From the NCBI RefSeq assembly GCF_019059575.1, contig NW_024881999.1:332001-396000 (forward strand): a stretch of 64,000 bases of DNA, written 5' to 3'. The position numbers and the translations under genes were made by a program. Shown one piece after another: positions 22,101 through 31,900 of this stretch. The notes beneath the pieces were generated by a model, which did no database searches, was not told where the DNA came from, and was given only the letters and a program-made list of their open reading frames with translations. The stretch comes from Amphibalanus amphitrite (Eukaryota > Arthropoda > Thecostraca > Balanomorpha > Balanidae). Every line of letters begins with the position of its first letter. Positions within the stretch are counted from its first letter, which is position 1.

Positions 22101-24719
22101 CGAAAATGACCTGACCTCATATGACCTTTAGGAAAAATCCGAGATATACAAGTTGTGGGACTCATAATGGATACTAGATCCTGCCAGTTTCATTTCCCTG
22201 TGACATCTCCTCTGGCAGTGAGGGCGTTGCGAAGTTGCGACATCTGGAGACCGTGCAGAGGTTCACTTATGACGTCATAGGTCAGTGACCTGACCTGACC
22301 TAAAAATGCGGTTGGAGTCAAAAGATTCGGCTTGGATCAAAGGTCAGGTATGCCAAGTTTCAGCTCTCTATCGCCAGCGTGTTCGGAGCTATCGCAAAAA
22401 AAAAAAACCCTATGGGGGGGCGGCACCCGCCCCCCACCCTCGGCCGGCGAGGGTTAACCCGCGCCCGGCTGGGGGTCCTGGATTTCCACGCCCTGCTGGG
22501 GGGGGGGGGTGTTTGAACACCCCCCCCCCCTTGTAACTCGGCTCCTGGGCCACGTAGCGATACGCGGAAGGCGGCGTTCGAAAGAGCGTCAAAAATAATG
22601 ACGAAATCACTTCGGTCAATTTTTTGGTCAGGTCAAAGGTCAGGTCACCAGAGGTCATTGAAGGCAAAATTTCGCCGATTTCCAGGTCGAATATCGAAAA
22701 TTTCCAAGAAGCCAACGCATAACTCGGGAACCAATAGAGCTACAGCGCCGCGGAAAAGCGCATTCGATAGCCCTATTAACGCCCTTTCTGAGTAATCCTC
22801 TCAGATTTGACCTAACGTCAACGGTTTTGCCTGCAGGGGGCAAAAACTGCAAAAATAGCCGATTTTTTCGGAAACAGTTTTTCGGCAATAACTTTTGACC
22901 CAAGCCTTGTACGAGCTTACTTTTACCGGCATCGTGTTCCTCTCGTCAAGACGCATCGAATGAACTATAACTTGACCTTGAAAGGTCAACTTGAAAATTT
23001 GACCTCAGGTCAAGGTCATGACCTGACCGGAAAGGGTCATGTTGCATATCAGTCGATCCGTATCGTCGAGCTGAACACATCTAAGGCGTTTTCATCGCTC
23101 TAGCATGCCTCTATCAAAAGTTATTTGCGAAAAACTGTTAGATACAATTCGTGACCTAAGATGACCTCAGGGCATAAACAAGGGTCACGGACACCATTTT
23201 CATGTTCAGTGTGTCTAAACCACTTGTAATTCAGTGTTTGGGAGTGTTTATAATGTCTTTCTTCCAAAAGAGGCGCATTTCAATTTTCTCCCATTGACTT
23301 ATAATGGGGAGGTCGCAAAATTGACCTGACCTTAGGTCACCGATATCAAAATTCCGAGATATACATTTTATAGATACTGCTACTCTTATCAATCGCTGAA
23401 AGTTTCAAAGCGATCGGTCACTCGGTGTAGCTATGACAGACATTGAAACTTTTTATGAGGTGAGGTCACTTCAAGTGACCTGGTGACCTGACCTTGAATG
23501 ACCTTGGTCTGAAATTTTCACAACATGTGTAGAATTGATGTATGATAAGGTATACCAAAAACGGCGGCGCTCCGCGCCGCCGTTTTTGAGATATTCGCGA
23601 AAAACCACAAGGGGGGGTGTTCAAACACCCCCCCCCCAGCAGGGCGCGGGTTAAGGGGCGAGTCAACTGCTGTTTTTTTTTTGCACCCATTAAATGAAAC
23701 TTCTGCTCCAATTCTACCCATTGAACCTCAATATTGCATGATCCACCTGTCCATCACTAGGTATCCTTCCTTATTACATAGAAACTTTGAATGGCATGGC
23801 AATTTATAATTTTAAATGACAATATTTTTATGTTTCTTCTGTAGGTAGGTAGGTAGGTACACCAGACTGCTATGGACACTTTTCCAAGTTGGTGGGGCAA
23901 AAAACCTAATGTATGTCTTGGTTTGAGTCGTTTGATTGAGTTGATTGATTCCTTTCATTGTCGCGTTTGAGTCGATTGAATCAATTCCCGAAAACTGCTC
24001 TGACTTGATTGATTTGATTGGTTTCCCAAATTTGTTGTGACTGAATTGATTGCTATTGATTGAGTCGTATACAACCCTGGCCGTATGAATATCAATGATA
24101 ATCCAGCAGGTGAAGACATGGCAAGCTTGAGGCTGCAGGTAGCTCAGCTATCCAGAGGAGCTGGTATATTACTCACACGTCGCGCCGGTTGGCCTCGAAC
24201 AGTGTGCGAACCTCCTGCAGCACCTGGCGCACAGTGGCGTCCTGAGGGAAATGAAGGAGACGATTTACATCAGCAATGACATAGCACCACCACAAAGCAT
24301 GACTTGTGGGATGGTGCAACTAGCCAGTGGCAATGTCTTAAAAGGACCTAAATTAGCAATGATAAAGTGCTCACAGAGTTTTTGTGACCCTATCATAAAA
24401 CTTAACGCAGTATGAATGTTTACCTAAAATATACCACTACATGTAGGCATAGGTACTGGCGGCTGGTTAGAATATAGTTACCTACATTCCCACAAAATAC
24501 CAATTCTGAGAACATCTCACTTTCTAGACACACAAAAATGTGACCAGGTGCAAAAAGTCAACACAGCACTAAGTACTGAATAGGTAGGTAGGTAGAAAGC
24601 AATTATTTGGCCACCAATATCATTGTGCAACACCATCCAACACTCACATTGTATGGTGGCAGGCTGTCAGGTGTCCTCTTCAATTCTCTTATGAGCTCCA
24701 AAGCTTTAGCTCCCAACAT
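16091..24719 (-). CDS. GINS1: GINS complex subunit 1 (PSF1), N-terminal exons
   Basis: Three minus-strand exons (24719-24648, 24241-24177, 16192-16091) join in phase to encode 79 residues. PSF1 is one of four subunits of GINS, which binds MCM2-7 and Cdc45 to form the replicative helicase in the nucleus. The start MLGAKALELIRELKR matches the PSF1 opening helix. Next come TVRQVLQEVRTLFEANRRD and then RHAGIERNRRCLLAY, the family signature around RNRRC. The ATG at 24719 is the only one at the conserved start. The usual family length is about 200 residues, so about 60% is missing, including the RWE and ELDDG/C-terminal segments; those exons were not found in 1-16090 and may lie off the window. Intron 2 is about 8 kb and is filled with nested transposons. 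Exon 1 uses AT-rich codons; exons 2 and 3 are GC-rich. Confidence 0.88.
17336..17831. mobile_element. TTAA-flanked MITE (~0.5 kb)
   Basis: TTAA at 17332-17335 and 17832-17835 flank inverted ends AGGGACACTCCCACC and its partial reverse complement at the right (GGTGGGAG... GGGTCCCT). TTAA duplication points to the piggyBac superfamily. No coding capacity. Confidence 0.65.
18169..18425. repeat. GCCGACGTCGG palindromic array 1
   Basis: Begins CCCCAGTAAACATGCCGACG and continues as imperfect tandem copies of GCCGACGTCGG/GACGTCGGCC, each unit itself palindromic. The array can fold on itself. Frames through it are artefacts. Confidence 0.85.
18977..19060 (+). repeat. tRNA-derived SINE-like fragment
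   Basis: An A-box-like TGGTGTAGTGGTTAGCGCA (about 18984-19002) and a perfect B box GGTTCGAATCCC (19028-19039) lie at tRNA-like spacing. The anticodon and acceptor stems do not pair, so it is not a working tRNA. The module from the B box to CCAGTAAACATGCCGACG is repeated directly at about 19096-19160, giving a composite of SINE tail and GACGTCGG repeat. Confidence 0.65.
19062..19375. repeat. GCCGACGTCGG palindromic array 2
   Basis: Starts with GTCCCAGTAAACATGCCG (19067) and ends with the inverted form CATGTTTACTGGGAC (19363-19377). In between are GACGTCGG copies and diverged forms. The inverted ends suggest a short mobile unit whose body is the array. Confidence 0.75.
19745..20230. repeat. 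AAAGTACG array
   Basis: Many copies of AAAGTACGTA/AAAGTACGCA, with GTACGTCAAG recurring at 19805, 19876, 19946, 20010 and 20075, which gives a higher-order unit of about 65-70 bp. It abuts the right inverted repeat of the MULE-like element. Confidence 0.8.
20754..20800. repeat. Direct duplication of a 22-bp unit
   Basis: ACTGGACGGGCAGGCGAGCC occurs twice in tandem, with minor spacing. Confidence 0.75.
21425..22453. mobile_element. AGGTCA-rich TTAA element 1 (piggyBac-like, non-autonomous)
   Basis: TTAA at 21421-21424 and 22454-22457 flank inverted ends CCCTCGCCGG and CCGGCGAGGG. Ends starting CCC next to a TTAA duplication fit the piggyBac superfamily. Just inside the ends are G-run/C-run blocks (21468-21487 and 22415-22440). 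The body has many AGGTCA/TGACCT half-sites, singly and in direct repeats, for example around 21740-21790. No transposase frame was recognised. Confidence 0.85.
22458..23650. mobile_element. AGGTCA-rich TTAA element 2, abutting element 1
   Basis: Shares the TTAA at 22454-22457 with element 1 and ends at TTAA 23651-23654. The inverted ends read CCCGCGCCC and GGGCGCGGG, with GGGGGGGTGTTTGAACACCC-like blocks inside both ends. The body has AGGTCAAAGGTCA near 22627 and many TGACCT copies. It is a different subfamily from element 1, since the end sequence differs. Confidence 0.83.
24177..24241 (-). CDS. GINS1: GINS1 exon 2 (residues 25-46)
   Basis: Follows a TTTCCCTCAG acceptor and ends with two bases of a valine codon at a GTGAGT donor. 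Encodes DATVRQVLQEVRTLFEANRR and then D and the split V. Confidence 0.9.
24243..24647 (-). other. GINS1 intron 1
   Basis: AT-rich 0.4-kb intron between the first two coding exons, with GTGAGT and TTTCCCTCAG borders. It contains TAGGTAGGTAG short repeats near 24584. Confidence 0.7.
24648..24719 (-). CDS. GINS1: GINS1 exon 1 (residues 1-24)
   Basis: Starts at ATG 24719 and encodes MLGAKALELIREL through LPPYN. It ends in phase 0 at a GTGAGT donor (24647-24642). A TTTTCAG just upstream of the ATG could be the acceptor of a leader intron. Confidence 0.88.
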
Positions 24720-24994
24720 TGTTAACTGAAAACAGGGCATTCTTCAAAGCAAAAGCATTCATGTTGATGAATTTGAAACTCACCCAACCTTAAAGGTAGA
24801 GAGCTACTGAATGAATGGGATTACAAATAGTTCTATTTAGTTCACACACATGTCACATTCTTGTTCTTGTCATCAGACATAGAATGGGATGACATAATTT
24901 ATTGTAATAATGCTGATGTTTAAGAGATTCAATGCATACGGGTTTCATTTTGAATTCTCACATTTTTTGCACAATGCTACACTGTCCCAGTGCA

Positions 24995-25242
24995 ACATAT
25001 GTTCAGTAAGGTTCTGGAGAAAGCTGCATCCCAGTATATTTTAGCTCATATTCGCCTGGTTTTATCCCAGAAACAGCATGGTTTCATGCCAAAACGGTCA
25101 TCGTCATGTGACAGCAACTCGTCAAATTTGCAGCATGCAGGGTGGGAGGCCATAGAGAACAAAAATGCAACTCGATTGCATATCAATATATACCGACTAC
25201 TCTGCGGCGTTTCAGAGCGTAGATCATGGACTTTGGTCATAC
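24995..25242 (+). pseudogene. Non-LTR reverse transcriptase remnant
   Basis: The frame encodes MFSKVLEKAASQYILAHI, then LVLSQKQHGFMPKRSSS, the RT segment before the catalytic core. After a frameshift the sequence reads IYTDYSAAFQSVDHGLW (about 25185-25235), the motif A block carrying the first catalytic aspartate. Frameshifted and short, so inactive. A DNA transposon interrupts it at 25246; sequence after that element (26773-26842) may be the continuation. Confidence 0.8.
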
Positions 25243-25246
25243 ACAT

Positions 25247-26768
25247 CAGTAGGCGGAACTATGGTGAAGCGTACCCATTTTCGGGAACGCATTTTCGTTC
25301 CCATAATTGGGAACGATAAACCCAAATATGGGAACGCCATGTAGGCATTATTTAAAACAAGAAAAAGAACCGTTAAATGACGTCCAAAAAAATATAAAAC
25401 GATCGTGAACCGCCTGATAGTTGTCTCAATATTGTTGGGAAAGAGTTTGATATTGTAAGGCCCATCGTAGTTTCAAATCGTTCCCCTATTTCTAAAGCAG
25501 TCCATCACCCGGGCCGCGAGCCCAAATTTGGGAACGCTCTCGTACACTGGCGCTGCAAGCGTTCCTTATTATGGGAACGGCGTACCCAAAATTGGGAACG
25601 ATTTCACCGACGCCTTTCAGGGGCTCTTTTCATTAACAAGCATCACGTCCAACGCCGCAAATTATTGTTAACGCAACAATCATCAGATGACCTTTCCGGC
25701 AAGACCGTTGCATGTTTCGCCCGGTCTTCTGCGCTTTTATTCCCGTCGATCTCGCAGCGGGCACGCCCCCCTCTGCAGGATTACGTAATCCACAACGCTC
25801 AGCGATGTTCAGCAAGGTCTTCCATACCTATATCCACCGTCCGTGCCGAGGGTGGAGACATGTCAAGCACCTGTCTGCTAATCACCGAGAGTTGACGAGC
25901 ACAAGAAGTATCCAAAAATGGGAACGCTGAATATGTTACACCCTCAAAACACCTAGTCCCAATGAAAATCTAGTTTTTTCCTTTCTTAATGAGTGTAAGT
26001 GGCAAAAGGCCTGGTAGGATGGGCACGAGGAATGATCGAAATCAGCATAAAAATTATAAATAAGCCACACAGAGCGACCTATATCAGAGAAATTCCCCCC
26101 AAACGATCATGCTTAGAAACGCCGAAGACAAAAACCACGCTCATGACGCTGCTTATAAAACAACGCTAAACAGCTAGCATCCAAATAAAATATGTCTTTC
26201 AGGGCTGATAAAATACAGCTGAATGATTTTAAACCACTGAAACTGAGTTTACAACAGTAGTTCGGTAAAATCACTGACGTTTCACGCGGTCGATCGCCCC
26301 GACACCAAAAGTCAACAATATTACCTCGGGACTGTCCGCGTGTTCGCTTGCATATGTCAGCATCTGGTGTCGCTAGAATGAAACTTCATAACCAGGCGAA
26401 AATTATTATACTTGACCTCAAAATGTAAAAAATGCTTCATTTTCCTTAAAATTGCATGTTAAATGTCGTATAACCCATATTTCCACCATTCTGTCATTTT
26501 TAAAAAATCATTAAAAATATCATTCCACGGTCAATTTCCTTGTTCCACGGTCAGATTAAAGATAACTTTATGGAGATTTAGTAGATACTTAAATCAGCGT
26601 GCACTTTTTTGAGACGTGATGCACTTTTGAGTTTTAGTGGGCGAACGGCCGAAAAATTGCCTTCCGTTCTCATAAATGGGAACGCCCGTTCCCATATTTG
26701 GGAACTCCGTTCCCAAAAATGGGAACGTTCCTATATTTGGGTACTCATGACCATAGTTCCGCCTACTG
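25247..26768. mobile_element. DNA transposon with GGGAACG subterminal repeats
   Basis: Inverted ends CAGTAGGCGGAACTATGG (25247) and its reverse complement (to 26768) are flanked by a 4-bp duplication ACAT (25243-25246 and 26769-26772). Both subterminal zones carry several copies of CCCAAATATGGGAACG-like motifs on both strands. No transposase frame was recognised. Superfamily not assigned, because a 4-bp duplication can arise by chance. Confidence 0.75.
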
Positions 26769-26842
26769 ACATGGAGGTCCATGCTTCAAAATTAGTTAAT
26801 CCCTATAATATAGACATCATTCTATACAGAAACTCATGTTAA

Positions 26843-28740
26843 TTGGACATAGGTGATAGGTACCTACTGCCTAGAATAAAACTGAGACACGAATTTAAAT
26901 TGAAATGCAAAGGGGTAATTCAAATTGACAAATTGTTACGTTTGCAAAAAGAAGCAGCAAACAAGAACAAGAAATGTAGGTACCTATTCAAAACATAGGC
27001 AGGTGTCCCGTGAAACACACTATCCCCCATTGACAGGTTACTATCAGAGGTCAATGCTATGCTATCCCTAACACTAGTATAAAAATAAATTAATATTAAA
27101 GAGCCCTAACCACACAGTCCACACAGTGCAAAGTGCGGGCCCGCCGAGCGAACGTAGAATTGAAACGGGATCGCCAGATATGTATGAAACAATGGAAATA
27201 CACGGCTACTAATTCAAGTGTTATCCAACTTTTGGAAAGTAAACCAGATATTTCGTTTCAGAGATATCGTTTTTTGTGATCATTGCTTGCTTTATTTAGT
27301 CGTGTAGAATTTTTGACAAAGATAAAAATATTTTTTTTGATTGAAAAACTATACACTTAAACCGATTGACACTGAAATTAATTAAAAACCATAGATAAGA
27401 CCTCGAACAGGTTAGATTTGTTAAGGGAACTCCAGAAGGACAGTGGCTTATGTCATTATGTGTTTTGGTTTCATTTCAGGCACAGGGTAACAAAAGTGAT
27501 AATGCAGGGGTCGAAAAAGTAAGAATGCATGCGCACGAATGCAGCATCCAAGGCCGCATCTACTTTGCCACGATACCTCTGATATGGTAGTAATATGGAA
27601 GCGCCGAGTTGTTTGGGTTATGGCGCAACAGCTTCAAAATACAGCCAGCGCGGCTGGCGTATATTTTTGTTGTGCGTCCAATTGCGTCCATATCTCAATC
27701 TATGAATTTTTGGCATGTTTATAAAGATCGTAGGCAAGTTTATAAAGTTTATGAAGGCTATAAAATCAAGCTTGAGATGACATATACGAACTTCTTCTCA
27801 TTAAAAAATTGAACGTGAACCTGATGGATAGAATTAGATATTATATCATTTTCACATATTTAGGCTATGGACAGACGACAGTTGATACCTATTTTCTAAT
27901 GTCTGACATGCATGTACACAATCTGAAGTAAAGTCAAAGTTGAACTGCGGAACATAGGTTATAAACAATGACACCTGCTTTATGACGGTGGCTTGACCCG
28001 TTGACGGTGGCTGCATTCAAGGCACAGTGTGGCCTAAGGGCATGTATCTGGAGATTGCAACACAAGTTGTGGCACTTTTTGATAAGGTTATTTTGAATTC
28101 CTGTAGCATGTGAATTATGAGGCAGAGGCTCTGTAAGGAATTATTTTTTCAATTTATTATTTTTTAGAAATTCAGTGACGCGTGCTCTGTTACAAGCCCT
28201 GAGGGCACCCCTCTCCCAAACGACCACCCTTTAAGACTGCTGATAAAGCTGTCTCCAAATATCAGGCATCAACCACTTACCAGACTTCTGCAGTCAGCTC
28301 CATCAATTGGATTGAATGTAATGTCTTGTAATGTCTTGTTTTACTTCTTGCCATTCTCATTCTCCTGCCTCAAAACATGGATAAGCTGGACTCAGGGCTA
28401 CTCACCTAGTTAACTGATCTGGTTGGGTTATCAGTGTCAAGAAAGGGAGTTGGAAGGAAAAAAGGAAATGCAGGGACCCCTGGATCATAGACATGCCAGC
28501 TGTCAGAGCGGACAGCTGGCACTCTGGCTCCTTACTCTAAGGACAGCTGGCTCCTTAGCTCTAAGGAAGATCTTCACTTGTGGTTGGCAGTGTAGAAAGA
28601 TGGAATTTAGTGTCTTCCATTGAGTCTAACATTATGCACAAACACATTGTAGGTACCTAGTTTGGTATGCAGTTTGTATCTACATATCCATTTCATGTGA
28701 AATGTAATGAGACATTTTTGGCATTACAGATGTGACAATT
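26843..28740. other. AT-rich intergenic stretch upstream of the SLC22 gene
   Basis: No exon with recognisable coding potential. A possible leader acceptor TTTGCAG ends at 28745, 46 bp before the SLC22 start codon. Confidence 0.45.
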
Positions 28741-28791
28741 TGCAGGTTTTGGGAGCAGTTTTGAGGGTGAAGAAAGCTTCAAAGTATTGAC

Positions 28792-28915
28792 ATGGATGTT
28801 GATGAGATCTACTCTCATATTGGGGAGTTTGGTCCCATGCAAAAGAAGTATGTCTTTGGGATTTGTTTATCAAGTTTGTACACTGCATTCATAAATTTAA
28901 ATCTGGAATTTGCTG
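28792..28915 (+). CDS. SLC22 exon 1 (residues 1-41)
   Basis: Encodes [19 protein letters not shown] and most of the first membrane helix. Ends with one base of an alanine codon at a GTGAGT donor. Confidence 0.9.
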
Positions 28916-31900
28916 GTGAGTATGTAGATGATTTCTCATTGCTGTTGGAATTGCATCATCACTTAATTTTTGTTCTTAGCTTTCACCATTTCTGAGTGTA
29001 TCTTTAACTTGACTGATGTTTTCTGCTTTTAATGTGGACTTGTTATTTAATATCTGAAATGTTATTTAGGAAGTGCCATTTGATAATATTTTATTGCATG
29101 GCCAATGATACAAGACTGATAATGGGTGTTCTTTTTCAGCATTTACACCAGAATTTTCATGCTATCCAAAAGATGGTGGCTCTACACCACTTCTCAACAG
29201 ATGTCCAAACAATGAAATATCAAAGTGTGTTGACTTCAAGTATCACTCAAATTACACAACATTGGTTACAGAGGTGGGTGTTCATGCATATAATACTACC
29301 ACAAGCAGCTAACTAAGTATATGTTGGGACTTAAGTTGGAAGTTGGCCGTTGGGACCATAGGTATGCACCTTGATAGGTATTGAATCCTCTTCATAATAG
29401 TAGTTTCATCGATTAATATGGAGAGGTCCTTGCACATCCCCTTGTTGATTTTTTTTCATTTTTTTATAAATTTAGTCCGAACCTTTTCATAGGAATGATT
29501 CACAAGGACAGAGCCACCGCTAAGCGAAGCTTGTTGCGGTGACCCCCCTGCCCTCTACCCTCCGATCGCGCAATTCCAGTTCTATGGCAGAATTTAGAGT
29601 CCAAAGCTTAACGTGCGCACAAAGCCGCGCACGGCCGGTCCCCTCACTGACTTCGCCTGGCTACGGCCTGCCACCAACCGCAACCATACCCGTCAGGAGG
29701 CCCATAAATGTCAAGCGCCCGTCGCGCTTCGAATCCGGACTGTTGTAACCGGGAACGCGTGCTCTCACCACGCGGAGTTCAACGCTCTACCAACTGAGCT
29801 ACGGGACCGGCAATTTATCTGATTTATCTGATTTTTTTAATTCTCTTAGATTGGTTTGTGTCTCTTGAACCAGGGCTTCGTTCGAAACTTCGTTAACCAG
29901 GCTTCGCAGTAAGTAGTAACCAGGACTTCGTAAACCAGACTTCGCAATCGATGTCGAAGCCAGAGTCGTTCGGAGTGCGGGCAGTTCGGGCCGGAGTCCG
30001 GGGTCCAGACGGTTCAGGTCGGAATCCGGACAATTCAGGCCGGAGTTCCGGCCGGAGTCCGAACAGTTCAGGCCGGGATCCGGACAATTCGGGGCGGGCC
30101 GGAGTTGGAGTAATTGGTCACCGAATTCGTCTTGCCAGTGCATTCATCTTGCTAAGCCAGTTTTTAAGATGTTACGCTCGTTTAGTGTTTCTTGACATCT
30201 TTTCGCAACCAAAGCCATAGACATTCGTGTTTTGGACAAACGTTTTTAGCGTGACAGGCAGACGACAATGGCGCCACAAAAATTAGTAACTTGAGTCAAA
30301 GTTGAGGTTTTGTCAGTGCTTTGATGCCGGAGTCGGAGTCATATAAAAGCCGTCGACTCGACAGTCCCGTTCTATAAATGATGGAGCTACAACATCGTTG
30401 AGGGAGGCACTCAATGCTTGTTTAACCCTCGCCGGCACAAGGGGGGATTGATGCAACCCGCCCCCCCCCTAATGTTTTTCGCGAATAACCCGCGTAAAAA
30501 GCGGCCGATCGCGACGAAACTTTCAGTACCCTCGCATTAATCAATTTTACACCTACCCTGAAAATTTCATAACCCTGACCCCAATGACCTTTGACCTGTG
30601 ACCTCTTTTCCGTGACCATGTTTGGCCGAAATCGCGATTCGGCGTATGTCGGCTCGCATTAGCCGCGCGTTTGCAAGCTTTTCGTGGTTTCAAACGTTCA
30701 AACATGTGATTCGATGTTGCTCCCATGCATAAGGGTGGGTGTCAAGGTCACCTGAAGGTCAGGTCAGGTCATTGACCTTTGGTGACCTCGGTTCACTTTT
30801 TCGAGTTTTACATGTTTCTAGGCTAGTTTTTGGAGCTGAATTCGAATTTAGCAGCCATTTGAACATTTACGAAGTAGTTTTGGTGCCTTCGTAACATGTT
30901 ACGAAGCTGTCAGAGGCGGATGACAGGTACTACGAATACCCGTCACGACCCCTACCGGTTGACCTTACCTGACCTGAGCTGACCTGACCTGACCAGACCT
31001 GGTCTAAACGCTTAACGACATCATCTGTGATCAAAACTAACACGATATTCGTGATCAGCACCCCGGAAAACCCCTTATCAGCCACGCTTTACGACTTTCT
31101 AACAGGTCCCGATATTCCCGATTTTTGGGTCATTGACCTGACCTGGAAGGTCACCCGATGACCTAGGACCTTAAAATTGGGTATCATTGGCTTCCTCTCG
31201 TGACGGGCAACACGTTCGTTTTTTTCCGCGAAGCTCTAGCTCCATCAGGGGCCAAACGCGAGGGGGGGTCGTACCAACCCCCCCCCCCCCTTGTGCCGTC
31301 GAAGGACTCAAAATGGCCTGTGCCGGCGAGGGTTAAGGTCTTTTCTTTAGTATTTCGTCATGTGTGCAGATAATACATATGTCGTGAGATAAAGTACGGC
31401 ATATTTTTTAGACAATCGCGAAAAAAACGTGTCGGACATTTTATGATTGTTGCAACCCTCCCCATGGGCATTTGTGGTCAAATATGCTGCTAAGCCGTCG
31501 CATTATTTACGCCGTGCCGTGATTCAGTAGTACCTGGTTTGTAACCCGTTTATATAAATATGTTTACTGGAGTGGGAGTTTGTGTCTTGGACCTGAAATA
31601 TAACTATCTTTTATGTTTGTCTCCACAGTGGGACCTGGTGTGCGACCAGGCGTACCGGGCCAAGGCCAGCCAGTCGGTATACATGGCCGGCCTGATGCTG
31701 GCTGCTCCTCTGATGGGGCCGCTGGCGGACAGGATCGGCCGCCAGCGCACCATGTTCCTGTGCCTGCTGATGCTGATCGCCTGCCTGGGAGGCAGCATGG
31801 CGGCGCCCACCTACGATATATTCGTGCTGCTTCGGTGAGAGCGGGGTGCGGATGGAAAGAGGAGAAGAGTAGGATGGTAGGATTAGGGGGAGTGATAGGT

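Larger units (their letters stand above)
16837..24079. mobile_element. Composite hAT-like element in GINS1 intron 2
   Basis: The left end CAGGGTTGTATAC (16837) is matched by the inverted right end GTATACAACCCTG (24079). CAGGG ends are typical of hAT elements. Both subterminal zones (16850-17050 and 23930-24070) are dense in GATTGA/GTCGATTGA motifs. A GTATGAA heptamer flanks both sides, directly at the left but after 3 extra bases at the right, so the 8-bp duplication is imperfect. The inner 17.3-23.65 kb is taken up by other elements. No transposase was recognised. Confidence 0.6.

Noticed and set aside
29724-29811. Functional tRNA gene on the minus strand
   Set aside because: Good A box, but the B box is weak and the acceptor stem cannot close; treated as a SINE head.
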